From Gluconacetobacter sacchari (lineage in GTDB: Bacteria > Pseudomonadota > Alphaproteobacteria > Acetobacterales > Acetobacteraceae): 64,000 nt of DNA. Under the pieces are notes generated by a model. That model was given only the letters and a program-made list of their open reading frames with translations. It was not told the origin of the DNA and did not search any database. Shown in pieces: positions 39,634 through 48,620 of this stretch. A program made the translations under genes and the position numbers. How positions within the stretch are numbered: position 1 is the first letter of the stretch; each line of letters begins with the position of its first letter. Location of the stretch: assembly GCF_014174255.1 (NCBI RefSeq), contig NZ_JABEQJ010000001.1:186001-250000 (forward strand), given 5' to 3'.

Positions 39634-40662
39634 TCAACCCATCCACAGAATATCGTCCAGCCGCCGCGTCCCCGCCGCCAGCATGACCAGCCGGTCGAAC
39701 CCCAGCGCGATCCCCGCGCAGGGCGGCAGATGCGCCAACGCCGCAAGCAGCGATTCGTCCATCGGCCAGTCCAGGCCCGGCGGCGTGCCGTACAGCGCCG
39801 CCCGCCGGGCGCGATCGGCCACGAAGCGCCGGCGCTGCTCGACCGGGTCGGTCAGTTCCTCGAACGCATTGGCCAGTTCCATGCCGGCGGCATAAAGCTC
39901 GAAACGCAGCGCGGTGCGCGGGTCGGCCGGGTCCCGGCGGGCCAATGCCGCCTGGCTGGCCGGCCAATGGGTCAGGAACGTCGGCCGATCGCGGCCGATC
40001 GCCGGTTCCACGCGCTCCATCAGCAGGCGAAAGAACAGATCCTCCCACGTCTCGCCGTCACGCGGGGCGCATCCCGCCGCCGCCGCCAGCGCGGCGACAT
40101 CCCCTTCGGTCGGCAGCAGGTCCACCCCGGCATGCCGGGCGAAGGCCTCCGCCATCGTCAGGCGCTCGAACGGCCCGTCCACCCGCAGCGGCCCGGCATT
40201 CCCCGGTCCGCCGGGCCACGCGACGACCGGCGGCAGCACCGCGCGCAGCAGCGATTCGGTCTCGTCCATCAGCGCGGCCAGCCCCGCCCCGGGGCGATAC
40301 CATTCCAGCATGGTGAATTCGCACGCATGCAGCGCGCTGCCTTCCTCGTTGCGCCAGACGCGGGCCAGTTGAAAGACCGGCAGCCCCGTGGCGGCGACGA
40401 TCCGCTTCATGGCGAATTCCGGACTGGTATGCAGGAACAGCGCCTCGCCGGTGCCGTCATGGTGCCGCCGCTCGGTGCGGAACACTTTCAGATGCACCTC
40501 CTCGCCCGGGGTCGGCACCGCATAGGGGGTCTCGACCTCCAGATAGCCGCGCGCGTCGAAAAAGGCCCGCACGCCGCGCGCCACCAGGCCCCGCCGCCGC
40601 AGCAGCGGCAGGCGTTCCGCGATACGGTCGGGATCGGGGACCGCACCACCGCGATCGGTCAT
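39634..40662 (-). CDS. epmA: Elongation factor P lysyltransferase (EpmA/GenX)
   Basis: This 342-residue class II lysyl-tRNA-synthetase-like protein lacks the anticodon domain, the usual EpmA length. Motifs seen are VETPYAVPTPGEEVH, FLHTSPEFAMKRIVA, ARVWRNEE and the C-terminal GIALGFDRLVMLAAG. It ligates beta-lysine, made by EpmB, to the conserved Lys of EF-P. The start is set at the ATG ending at 40662 (MTDRGGAV). It is divergent from epmB, 47 bp away. Confidence 0.93.
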   Translation of the reverse strand: MTDRGGAVPDPDRIAERLPLLRRRGLVARGVRAFFDARGYLEVETPYAVPTPGEEVHLKVFRTERRHHDGTGEALFLHTSPEFAMKRIVAATGLPVFQLARVWRNEEGSALHACEFTMLEWYRPGAGLAALMDETESLLRAVLPPVVAWPGGPGNAGPLRVDGPFERLTMAEAFARHAGVDLLPTEGDVAALAAAAGCAPRDGETWEDLFFRLLMERVEPAIGRDRPTFLTHWPASQAALARRDPADPRTALRFELYAAGMELANAFEELTDPVEQRRRFVADRARRAALYGTPPGLDWPMDESLLAALAHLPPCAGIALGFDRLVMLAAGTRRLDDILWMG

Positions 40663-40709
40663 GTACGACTCCTGTTGCGGGACCAAGACCGGTCGAGTAG
40701 AGCCAGCCG

Positions 40710-41819
40710 ATGCCCCCCTCGGTCAACCATCTCCCGGACGATTTCCTCCCCGCTCCGGGCCGCACGTTGCGCGACATCCCTTCCCTGGTCGCCGCGGGGC
40801 TGGTACCGCCGGACGCGGCCCCGGCGCTGGAAGATGTGGCCCTTCGATACGCCACCGCCATCCCCCCCGCCTTCGCCGCGCTGATCGACCGGCCGGACGA
40901 CCCGATCGGCTTGCAGGTCATCCCCGACGCGGCCGAACGGACGGTGGCGCCGCACGAGCGGGCCGACCCGATCGGCGACGACGCCCTGTCGCCGGTGCCG
41001 GGCATCGTCCACCGCTATGCCGACCGCGCGCTGCTGAAACCCCTGCTGGTCTGCCCGCTCTATTGCCGCTTCTGCTTCCGGCGCGAGCATGTCGGCCCCG
41101 ATGGCGGCGTGCTGGACGAGGCGGCGCTGGACCGCGCGCTGGACTGGCTGCGCGCCCACCCCGCGATCCGCGAGGTGATCCTGACCGGCGGCGACCCGCT
41201 GATGCTCTCGCCCCGCCGGCTGGGCGCGATCGTCCGCGCCCTGGACGCCATGCCCCATGTCACGACCATCCGCATCCACAGCCGCGTGCCGGTCGCCGAC
41301 CCGGACCGGCTGACCGACGCGCTGGCCGACGCGATGCGGACCGACCGCGCCATGTGGCTGGTCATGCACGCCAACCACGCGCGCGAATTCACGCCCGCCG
41401 CCCGCGCGGCGCTGCGGCGCGTCCAGGCCAGGGCGATCCCGGTGCTGGGCCAGTCGGTGCTGCTGCGCGGCGTCAACGACAGCGTGGCGGCGCTGGAGGG
41501 GCTGTTCCGCGCGATGGTCGAGGCCCGGGTGAAGCCCTACTACCTGCACCAGCTCGACCCCGCCCCCGGCACCGCACGCTTCCATGTGCCGATCGCCGAG
41601 GGCCGGCGCCTGCTGGCGGGGCTGCGCGGCCGGGTGACCGGCCTGGCCTGGCCCACCTACACGCTCGACATCCCCGGCGGCCACGGCAAGGTGCCGCTGG
41701 GCCCGGACTATCTCGAAGCCGGGGAAGACGGTCCCGTGGTCCGCGATCCGGCGGGCGGGCGGCACAAACTCGCGCCGGATTCCGCGCCGAACCTTGCCCT
41801 CGGCGCCCGAGAGCGTTAG
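40710..41819 (+). CDS. epmB: EF-P lysine 2,3-aminomutase (EpmB)
   Basis: This 369-residue radical SAM enzyme has the cluster motif CPLYCRFCFRREHVG, PLP-type and SAM-binding segments (VILTGGDPLMLS, RIHSRVP) and WLVMHANHAREFTP. The short length fits EpmB rather than fermentative lysine 2,3-aminomutase, and its neighbours are epmA and efp. It converts lysine to (R)-beta-lysine for EF-P modification. The efp gene follows after 40 bp. Confidence 0.93.
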   Translation: MPPSVNHLPDDFLPAPGRTLRDIPSLVAAGLVPPDAAPALEDVALRYATAIPPAFAALIDRPDDPIGLQVIPDAAERTVAPHERADPIGDDALSPVPGIVHRYADRALLKPLLVCPLYCRFCFRREHVGPDGGVLDEAALDRALDWLRAHPAIREVILTGGDPLMLSPRRLGAIVRALDAMPHVTTIRIHSRVPVADPDRLTDALADAMRTDRAMWLVMHANHAREFTPAARAALRRVQARAIPVLGQSVLLRGVNDSVAALEGLFRAMVEARVKPYYLHQLDPAPGTARFHVPIAEGRRLLAGLRGRVTGLAWPTYTLDIPGGHGKVPLGPDYLEAGEDGPVVRDPAGGRHKLAPDSAPNLALGARER

Positions 41820-41859
41820 AAGCCCGCCTTCCATACCCCATAGTCAGACAGGGCCCACC

Positions 41860-42426
41860 ATGAAACAGCAGGCGAACCTGATCCGTGCCGGACAGGTCAT
41901 CGAGCACGAAGGCCGTCGCTGGACCGTCCTGAAGCAGCAGATCATCACCCCCGGCAAGGGCGGCGCCTTCATCCAGGTGGAAATGCGCGACCTCAAGACC
42001 GGCAACAAGACCAACGAGCGCTGGCGCACCGCCGACACGGTCGAACGCCTGATGACCGAGGAAAAGGAATATACCTATTCCTACATGGACGGCGACAACG
42101 TCGTGCTGATGGACCCCGAGACGTTCGAGCAGACGCTGATCCCGCTGGACCTGCTGGGCGACCAGGCACCGTTCCTGCAGGACAACATGACGCTGGTGAT
42201 CAACCTGGTCGAAGGCGACCCGGTGGGCGTGCAGCTCCCCGCGCAGGTGACGCTGGAAATCGTCGAGGCCGATCCGGTGGTGAAGGGCCAGACCGCCAGC
42301 TCGTCCTACAAGCCGGCCAAGCTGTCGAACGGCGTCAAGACCATGGTACCCCCCTTCATCGAGGCCGGCGAGCGCATCGTCGTCCGCACCGAGGACGCCA
42401 GCTACGTGGAACGCGCGAAGGGCTGA
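41860..42426 (+). CDS. efp: Translation elongation factor P
   Basis: This 188-residue EF-P has three beta-barrel domains. The modified-Lys loop is present as TPGKGGAFIQVEMRDLKTGNK, so the beta-lysylated residue is the Lys of GKGGA, about position 34. EF-P rescues ribosomes stalled at polyproline, which matters here because several envelope proteins in the window carry proline runs. The start at 41860 gives the conserved N-terminus MKQQANLIRAGQVI. It is encoded with its own modification enzymes, epmA and epmB; EpmC is not seen. Confidence 0.97.
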   Translation: MKQQANLIRAGQVIEHEGRRWTVLKQQIITPGKGGAFIQVEMRDLKTGNKTNERWRTADTVERLMTEEKEYTYSYMDGDNVVLMDPETFEQTLIPLDLLGDQAPFLQDNMTLVINLVEGDPVGVQLPAQVTLEIVEADPVVKGQTASSSYKPAKLSNGVKTMVPPFIEAGERIVVRTEDASYVERAKG

Positions 42427-42477
42427 GGCCCGCCGCGCATCCCCGCCCCGCTTCCCGCCAGATCAGGACCGACCGAC

Positions 42478-43314
42478 GTGGCCATGCGACTCTCTCCCCA
42501 TATGACGGTGATGCAGAACGCGGCGCAGAAAGCCGCGCGGCGCCTGCTGCGCGACTTCAACGAGGTCGAGCAGCTCCAGGTCAGCATCAAGGGCCCGGGC
42601 GATTTCGTCTCCCAGGCCGACCTGCGCGCCGAAGCCGCGATCCGCGAGGAGCTGGAGCGCGCCCGCCCCGGCTACGCCTTCCTGATGGAGGAAAGCGGCG
42701 CCTCGGGCAGTGACAACTGGACCTGGCGCTGGATCGTCGATCCGCTCGACGGCACCACCAACTTCCTGCACGGCATCCCGCACTGGGCGATCTCGATCGG
42801 CCTGCAACGCCGCCTGCCCGACGGCACGGTCGAACTGGTGGCGGGGCTGGTCTACAACCCGGCCGCCAACGAGATGTTCTGGGCCGAGAAGGGCGTGGGC
42901 GCGTACCTGAACGAGCGCCGCCTCCGCGTCTCCGCCCGCCGCGACATGCACGAGGCCCTGTTCGCCACCGGCATTCCCTTCGCCAAGGTCCCGGCGCGGC
43001 GCCGCCTGCCCTTCGCCCGCACCCTGGGCGCGCTGATGCCGCAGGTGGCGGGCATCCGCCGCTTCGGCGCGGCGGCGCTCGACCTGGCCTGGGTGGCCGC
43101 CGGCCGCTACGAGGGCTTCTGGGAACTGGGCCTGAAACCCTGGGATTGCGCCGCCGGCCTGCTGCTGGTGCGCGAGGCCGGGGGCTACGCGACCGACCCC
43201 GAGGGCGTCGAGCTGAACGACATGGGCGATTCGGTCGACATCGTGGCCGGCAACGTCCATTTGCACGGAAAATTGCGCGAACTGGTGGCCGAGAGCCTGA
43301 CCGCACGGCCCTGA
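42478..43314 (+). CDS. Inositol-monophosphatase family protein
   Basis: This 278-residue Mg-dependent phosphatase has the metal motifs FLMEESG, WIVDPLDGTTNFLHGIP and LKPWDCAAGLLLVREAGG in order. SuhB/IMPase proteins hydrolyse inositol or related sugar phosphates, and some act with NusA/NusG in rRNA transcription. A GTG start is used (AGGA lies upstream); ATG 6 bp on is possible. It follows efp after 51 bp. Confidence 0.92.
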   Translation: MAMRLSPHMTVMQNAAQKAARRLLRDFNEVEQLQVSIKGPGDFVSQADLRAEAAIREELERARPGYAFLMEESGASGSDNWTWRWIVDPLDGTTNFLHGIPHWAISIGLQRRLPDGTVELVAGLVYNPAANEMFWAEKGVGAYLNERRLRVSARRDMHEALFATGIPFAKVPARRRLPFARTLGALMPQVAGIRRFGAAALDLAWVAAGRYEGFWELGLKPWDCAAGLLLVREAGGYATDPEGVELNDMGDSVDIVAGNVHLHGKLRELVAESLTARP

Positions 43315-43379
43315 GCCGCCGGCGCGCCCGTTCGCATTCCGCCCCTGCCCATGGGCGTTCTGGTCTAGGCTGCCCGATC

Positions 43380-44186
43380 ATGCCGGATATCCGTCCCGCC
43401 CACCCATCGTCCGCACGCCGCCGCCCGGCCGGGCCCCGCCCCCTGCTGGCGGCGCTGTCCCTCCTGGGCGGCCTGGCGCTGGCCCCCGCCCACGCGCAGG
43501 TCACGACCGACGACAGCGCGCTGTCGGCCCTGCCGGCGGCCGGCGCGCCGAAGCCGCGCGCCAATCGCCCCGCCCCGGCCCGGTCTCCCGCCAGGCAGGC
43601 CGCCAAACAGGCCGCCCCCACGGCACCGAAAGCCGGCGCGGCTCATCCGGCGCCACCGCCCACCATTCCCGCCGCGCCGCCGCCCCCGCCGATCATCCGT
43701 CCCCCGGTGGTCGACGTCCCGCTGCACCCTCCCGCCCCGCCGCCGGAAGTCCCGGTCAAGGCCGATGCGGTGGGCCGGGCCACCGACCTGCCGGCCGGCC
43801 TGCGCCTGACCTTCGCGCCCGGCAGCGCGGACATGAACGCGGCGATGATCGACCGGGTAAAGGGCTTCGCGGCGATCCTGATGCAGGCCCCCTATGCCCG
43901 GGCCGAGATCGACGCGACGGCATCGGGCGCGGCCGACGACGTGTCCACCCCCCGGCGCCTGTCGCTGATGCGCGGCCTGGCGGTCCGCTCGATCCTGATG
44001 CATGCCGGCATCGCCTCGACGCGGATCTATGTCCGCGCGATCGGCGTGCCGCCTCCCGGGGCAGCCCCCGGCGCCGCCCCGGCGAACGGCCCGCCGCCGG
44101 ATCATGTTGACGTGACCCGGTCCGATATGGTGGCCTCTGCACCGTCCCCTTCCCCAGCCCCTTCGGAGCCGCGTCCCGCACCGTGA
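43380..44186 (+). CDS. Proline-rich OmpA-like periplasmic protein
   Basis: This 268-residue protein has a signal peptide (LLAALSLLGGLALAPAHA). A long Pro/Ala/Lys linker (about 60-130, with runs such as PAAPPPPPIIRPP) is followed by an OmpA-like fold (LRLTFAPGSADMNAAMIDRVKGFAAILMQAP ... RRLSLMRGLAVRSILMHAGIASTRIYVRAIG). The peptidoglycan-binding Asp/Arg pair is weakly kept, so PG binding is uncertain. Its last bases overlap the GTG start of a MotA/TolQ-like channel, so it belongs to that stator-like operon. Confidence 0.75.
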   Translation: MPDIRPAHPSSARRRPAGPRPLLAALSLLGGLALAPAHAQVTTDDSALSALPAAGAPKPRANRPAPARSPARQAAKQAAPTAPKAGAAHPAPPPTIPAAPPPPPIIRPPVVDVPLHPPAPPPEVPVKADAVGRATDLPAGLRLTFAPGSADMNAAMIDRVKGFAAILMQAPYARAEIDATASGAADDVSTPRRLSLMRGLAVRSILMHAGIASTRIYVRAIGVPPPGAAPGAAPANGPPPDHVDVTRSDMVASAPSPSPAPSEPRPAP

Positions 44187-45268
44187 CCCAGCCGACGACC
44201 TATCTTCTGCGTATCGTCCTGTTCCTCACGGCCGTCGTGCTGGTGGCAGGCTTCCTCGGGCCCATGCTGTATGCCGCCTTCTTCAACAACCCGGTCCTGG
44301 ACGGGCTGATCCTGGCGATCCTGGCCTTCGGCATCGCGTGGAACATCCGCATGGTCCTGCGGCTGATCCCCGAGGTCCGCTGGGTGGAAACCCTGCGCCA
44401 GCCGCGCGACGGCCTGGCCCAGCCCACGCCCCCGCGCCTGCTGGCGCCGATGGCGTCGATGCTGGCCACCCGCAACCGCGCCGACCGGCTGGTCCTGTCC
44501 ACGCCCGCGATGCAGTCGATGCTCGACAGCCTGTCCTCCCGCCTGGACGAGGGGCGGGAACTGTCGCGCTACATGACCGGCCTGCTGATCTTCCTGGGCC
44601 TGCTGGGCACGTTCTACGGCCTGCTCCTGACGGTCGGGTCGATCGCCGACGTGATCGGCAGCCTGTCGGTCGGCTCGGGCGACCTGAACGCGATGTTCGA
44701 CCAGCTCAAGACCGGCCTGGCCAAGCCGCTGCACGGCATGGGCACCGCCTTCTCGGGCTCGATGTTCGGCCTGGCGAGCGCGCTGGTGCTGGGCTTCCTG
44801 GACCTGACGGCCGGCCAGGCGCAGAACCGCTTCTTCAACGAGCTGGAGGAATGGCTGGCCGGCCTGACCCGCATCGGCTCCGCCCTGGGCACGGGCGACG
44901 GCACCGATGCCGGCATTCCCGTCTATGTCCAGGCCCTGCTGGAACAGACGGCCGAGAACCTGGAAAAATTGCAGGCCCTGATCGCGCGCGGCGAGGAAGG
45001 GCGGCACCAGCAGCAGGCCCTCCTGGTCAGCCTGAACGACCGGATCGGCGTCATGACCGAGACGATGCGCGCCAGCCACGGCCTGATGCAGCGCATGGTC
45101 GAGGATTCGGGCCAGCAGCAGTTGCGCGGCATCGAAGCCCAGTTGACCCGCATCCTGTCGGACATGGAACAGGGCCGGACGCAGATCGCCACCGACATCC
45201 GCGGCGACCTGCGCCTGCTCACGCGCACCATCGCCGCCGCCACCCCCGCCGCCGCGCGCGCGCCCTGA
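44183..45268 (+). CDS. MotA/TolQ/ExbB-like proton-channel protein
   Basis: This 361-residue inner-membrane protein has two N-terminal helices (about 8-58) and a cytoplasmic loop. The core pair of helices follows: YMTGLLIFLGLLGTFYGLLLTVGSIADVI and LHGMGTAFSGSMFGLASALVLGFLDL. GLLGTFYGL and GMGTAFSGSMFGL are the MotA/TolQ hallmarks. A long coiled cytoplasmic tail ends the protein. GTG overlaps the previous stop (GTGA). The next gene is its MotB/OmpA partner. Such pairs convert proton flow to force at the cell wall; the task of this one is unknown. Confidence 0.88.
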   Translation: MTQPTTYLLRIVLFLTAVVLVAGFLGPMLYAAFFNNPVLDGLILAILAFGIAWNIRMVLRLIPEVRWVETLRQPRDGLAQPTPPRLLAPMASMLATRNRADRLVLSTPAMQSMLDSLSSRLDEGRELSRYMTGLLIFLGLLGTFYGLLLTVGSIADVIGSLSVGSGDLNAMFDQLKTGLAKPLHGMGTAFSGSMFGLASALVLGFLDLTAGQAQNRFFNELEEWLAGLTRIGSALGTGDGTDAGIPVYVQALLEQTAENLEKLQALIARGEEGRHQQQALLVSLNDRIGVMTETMRASHGLMQRMVEDSGQQQLRGIEAQLTRILSDMEQGRTQIATDIRGDLRLLTRTIAAATPAAARAP

Positions 45269-45295
45269 TCGCCCCCCGGACCCCGAGGTAACGCC

Positions 45296-46267
45296 ATGGC
45301 ACGCCGCCGCCGCCAGACCCATGCCGGGCTGGACGCCTGGCCAGGCTATGTGGACGCGCTGTCCACCCTGCTGATGGTCGTGATCTTCGTCCTGCTGGTC
45401 TTCGTGCTGGGCCAGGCCTTCCTGTCCGTGGTGCTGTCCAAGCGCCAGCAGGCGATGGAACAGTTGACCCAGCAGGTCGGCAAGCTGAACGACATGCTGG
45501 CGCTGGAACACGACCGCACCCACACGCTCCAGCTTTCGGTCGCCTCGCTGCGCGCCGCGCACGACAAGGACGTCGCGATGGAAACGTCGCTGACCGCCCA
45601 GGTGTCGCAGCTCGCGGCCGAGCGCGACACGTTGACCCAGGCCAGCCGGCAGCAGGTGGCGGCACTGGGCGCGCAGCTCGACGAACTGCGCCGCCAGCTC
45701 GGCGCCGCGATGACGATGCTCGACATCTCGCAGCAGCAGGTCCACGACCGCGATCACAAGATCGACGATCTGGGGCAGAAGCTGAACGTGGCGCTGGCCG
45801 ACAAGGTCGAGCAGTTGCAGCGCTACCGGTCGGAATTCTTCGGCCGCCTGCGCGACATCCTGAAGGACCAGGACGGCGTGCAGATCGTCGGCGACCGCTT
45901 CGTGTTCCAGAGCGAGGTCCTGTTCCCGCCCGGCAGCGCCGACCTGTCGCCCAAGGGCGTGGCCGAGATCCGCACCCTGGCCCGCACCTTCCACCAGGTC
46001 TCCGGCCAGATCCCGGCCTCGATCCCCTGGATCCTGCGGGTGGACGGCCACGCCGACCGGCAGCCGATCCACAGCGCCTTCGCCAGCAACTGGGAACTCT
46101 CGTCGGCGCGCGCGATCACCGTGGTCAAGCTGCTGATCGCCGAGGGCATCAGCCCCCGCCACCTGGCCGCGACCGGCTTCGCCGATTTCCAGCCCCTGGA
46201 CAGCCACGATACCCCGACGGCCTACGCCCGCAACCGGCGCATCGAATTCCGGCTGACCGATCGGTAG
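45296..46267 (+). CDS. MotB-like protein with C-terminal OmpA peptidoglycan-binding domain
   Basis: This 323-residue protein has one N-terminal helix with a candidate proton-carrying Asp20 (GYVDALSTLLMVVIFVLLVF). A coiled coil of about 110 residues (about 50-175, Q/L/E-rich) follows. The OmpA domain (about 190-320) reads ILFPPGSADLSPKG..., WILRVDGHADRQP, NWELSSARAITVVKLLIAEGI, NRRIEFRLTDR, with intact PG-binding residues. The long coiled coil separates it from flagellar MotB and resembles tail-like TolR/PomB variants. It pairs with the channel gene 27 bp upstream. Confidence 0.9.
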   Translation: MARRRRQTHAGLDAWPGYVDALSTLLMVVIFVLLVFVLGQAFLSVVLSKRQQAMEQLTQQVGKLNDMLALEHDRTHTLQLSVASLRAAHDKDVAMETSLTAQVSQLAAERDTLTQASRQQVAALGAQLDELRRQLGAAMTMLDISQQQVHDRDHKIDDLGQKLNVALADKVEQLQRYRSEFFGRLRDILKDQDGVQIVGDRFVFQSEVLFPPGSADLSPKGVAEIRTLARTFHQVSGQIPASIPWILRVDGHADRQPIHSAFASNWELSSARAITVVKLLIAEGISPRHLAATGFADFQPLDSHDTPTAYARNRRIEFRLTDR

Positions 46268-47562
46268 TGTCCTCGCATACGCACGGGCTGCTCGCCCGGA
46301 TCTTTCGCAATACCGGTTACCTGCTGGGCGGCAAGGGGATGGCGGGGGTGCTGGGCTTCCTCACCACCGCGCTGGCGGTGCGGGCGCTGGGGCTGGGCGG
46401 CTACGGCACGCTGCTGCTGGTCCATGCCTGCGCCTCGTCCTGCTCGGTCGGCACGCGCTTCCAGTCCTGGCAGCCGCTGCTGCATTTCGGCAACAGCCTG
46501 TTCGCGAGCGGCGAGCGCCCGCGCTTCCAGGCCCTGCTGCGCCATTGCATCCTGCTGGACGCGCTCGGGGCGGTGGCCGGCACCGTCCTGGCGCTGGCCG
46601 GGGTCACCGTCTTCGGCCGGGCCCTCGGCTGGCAGGCCACGGCCCAGGGGCCGGCGCTGCTCTACATGACCTCGGTCCTGTTCATGAACACCTGCTGGGC
46701 GCTGGGCGTGCTGCGCCTCACCGACCGCTTCCGGCAGACCGCCCTGGCCGACCTGTCGATCAACACGACCCGCCTGGCGGGCACCCTGCTGGGCCTGGGC
46801 CTGCACTGGCATCTGGGGGGCTTCATGGCCGTCTGGTACCTGGGCACGGTCATGTCGTTCCTCGCCAATTGCGGCACGGCCTGGCGGGCGATCCGCCACG
46901 CCCCGGGCCTGCGGGGCTTCCGCCTGGCGGGCGCGGCCTGGGGCAGGGGCTTCCCGGGCATCTGGCGGCTGACCCTGTCGACCAGCGGCAACCAGGCGCT
47001 CTCGGCCCTGACCTCGCGCCTCACGGTGCTGCTGGTGGGGGCGGCGACCAACCCGGCGGCGGCGGCGGTCTACAGCGTCACCTGGCATGTCTGCGACGCC
47101 CTGGCCCAGCCCGCGCAACTGCTGACCCCGGCGCTGTATCCCGAACTGATCCGGCTGCGCGACCAGGGCGACCGGGCGGGCATGCGGCGCATCATGGGGC
47201 GCATCTTCCAGGCGCTGGGCCTCTTTTCCCTCCTCGCGCTGCTGGTGGCGGCCACGGTCGGCCCCTGGGTGTTCCAGACCCTGCTGGCGGTGCGCACGCA
47301 CGACCTGGCGCTGCTGATGCTGCTGACCTCGGCGGCGATCCTGGACCTGTGGGACGTGCCGCTGGAGCCGTTTCTGGTCTCGCTGGGCTACGCCCACCGC
47401 CTGTTCACCGGCCGCATCGCCGCCACCATGCTGTGCCTGCCGGTGCTGTACGGCCTGGCGCGCCTGTGGGGGGTGGACGGCGCCGGCCTCGCGACCCTGC
47501 TGGTGGAAGCGCTGATCCTGTCCACCCGCGTGATCCCGTTCCTGCGCCTGCGCGCGCCCTGA
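46267..47562 (+). CDS. Polysaccharide flippase (Wzx/MATE-like)
   Basis: This 431-residue protein has about 12-14 membrane helices. It starts at a GTG that shares its first base with the previous TAG stop. Polysaccharide-synthesis signatures are GYLLGGKGMAGVLGFLTTALAVRALGLGGYGTLLL near the start and AAVYSVTWHVCDALAQPAQLLTPALYPEL in the middle. It would flip a lipid-linked saccharide across the inner membrane. Coupling to the stator-like genes and closeness to two glycosyltransferases point to an envelope glycan. Confidence 0.87.
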   Translation: MSSHTHGLLARIFRNTGYLLGGKGMAGVLGFLTTALAVRALGLGGYGTLLLVHACASSCSVGTRFQSWQPLLHFGNSLFASGERPRFQALLRHCILLDALGAVAGTVLALAGVTVFGRALGWQATAQGPALLYMTSVLFMNTCWALGVLRLTDRFRQTALADLSINTTRLAGTLLGLGLHWHLGGFMAVWYLGTVMSFLANCGTAWRAIRHAPGLRGFRLAGAAWGRGFPGIWRLTLSTSGNQALSALTSRLTVLLVGAATNPAAAAVYSVTWHVCDALAQPAQLLTPALYPELIRLRDQGDRAGMRRIMGRIFQALGLFSLLALLVAATVGPWVFQTLLAVRTHDLALLMLLTSAAILDLWDVPLEPFLVSLGYAHRLFTGRIAATMLCLPVLYGLARLWGVDGAGLATLLVEALILSTRVIPFLRLRAP

Positions 47563-47572
47563 ACCGCCGCTC

Positions 47573-48580
47573 TCAGGCCTCGGCGGGCAACGCCGCCGGG
47601 TCGGTGGGGTGCTGGGCGCCGCGATAGCGGTCGAACATGCTCATCTGATGCACGCAGCTCAGGGTGCAGGTCGGGCTGCACGATTTCTCGGTATGATATT
47701 CGCGCTTCAGGTCCTCGTGACCATAGTCCAGCAGCGGAATCGCCGGATACCCGCGCTGCTGCGAACACCAATGCACCCGGCCATCCTCGGTCACGTACAG
47801 GTACCGGGCCCCGGCGCGGCATTTCCAGTCGTTCGGCCTGCCATGCATCAGGTTCTTCTGGAACAGCCGGTAGTTCAGCGTATGGACCAGCGAGGGCGAG
47901 ATCTCGGTCACCCGCCGATAGGCCCGCATCTGCTCGTCGCTCAGCGCCTTCAGCCCGCCCTGGTGGTCGTGCAGCACGCCCACCGAATGCTGCAAGCCAT
48001 AGCGCGCCGCCGTCTCGGCGATCGTCACCACGTCCTGGGTCCGCTCGCCGGTCACGCCCAGCACCGAATTCACATTGACCTTGAAGCGGGCATGCTCGGA
48101 CAGCAGCGCCAGCCTGCCCTCCACCGACGACAGGCTCTTCATCGAGATGTCGTCGGGCGTGATATTGTCGATGCTTACCTGCATCCCTTGCAGGCCCGCC
48201 GCGTTCAGCCGGTCGATCCAGGCGCGCGACAGGCGGAAGCCGTTGGTGATGGTGGTGACGATCATGCCATGGTCGCGGGCCACGCGCACGATCCGGTCCA
48301 GTTCGGGATGCAGCAGCGGCTCGCCGCCGGTAAAGGTGATCGAGGCGGTGCCGAGCTTCGCCAGATGATCGACCCGCGCCTTCAGGTCCGCGAAGGGCAC
48401 CGGGGCCGAGAAATCGTCATATTCGTTGCAATAGCCGCATGCCAGGTTGCAGCGCCGCGTCACCACCACCTGCGCCAGCAGCGGCGTATAGCGCGTGGCG
48501 ATGGCCTTGGCCGCGAAGCGCGCCGCGGCGCCCAGGTTGCTGATGCGGCGGGCCAGGGGAATATCGTTCATCGTTGCCAT
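47573..48580 (-). CDS. Radical SAM protein with SPASM-like C-terminus
   Basis: This 335-residue protein has the cluster motif VTRRCNLACGYCNEYDD, the SAM-binding FTGGEPLLHPEL and TTITNGFRLS. A C-terminal Cys set (DWKCRAGARYLYV, VHWCSQQRG, SCSPTCTLSCVHQ) is of SPASM or twitch type and would bind extra iron-sulphur clusters. The start ATG ending at 48580 has GGA upstream; a second ATG lies 9 bp further in. It converges with the flippase gene (10-bp gap) and is followed upstream by a glycosyltransferase on the same strand. Substrate unknown. Confidence 0.86.
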   Translation of the reverse strand: MATMNDIPLARRISNLGAAARFAAKAIATRYTPLLAQVVVTRRCNLACGYCNEYDDFSAPVPFADLKARVDHLAKLGTASITFTGGEPLLHPELDRIVRVARDHGMIVTTITNGFRLSRAWIDRLNAAGLQGMQVSIDNITPDDISMKSLSSVEGRLALLSEHARFKVNVNSVLGVTGERTQDVVTIAETAARYGLQHSVGVLHDHQGGLKALSDEQMRAYRRVTEISPSLVHTLNYRLFQKNLMHGRPNDWKCRAGARYLYVTEDGRVHWCSQQRGYPAIPLLDYGHEDLKREYHTEKSCSPTCTLSCVHQMSMFDRYRGAQHPTDPAALPAEA

Positions 48581-48620
48581 ATCGTCCGAGGAACCGGCGG
48601 AAACCGGAAAAGGGGGCAGA

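Noticed and set aside
44183-46267. Zorya-type defence system (ZorA/ZorB) reading of the MotA/MotB-like pair
   Set aside because: No helicase or nuclease partner (ZorC/D/E) follows, and the neighbours are an OmpA-like protein, a flippase and glycosyltransferases, so an envelope role fits better.
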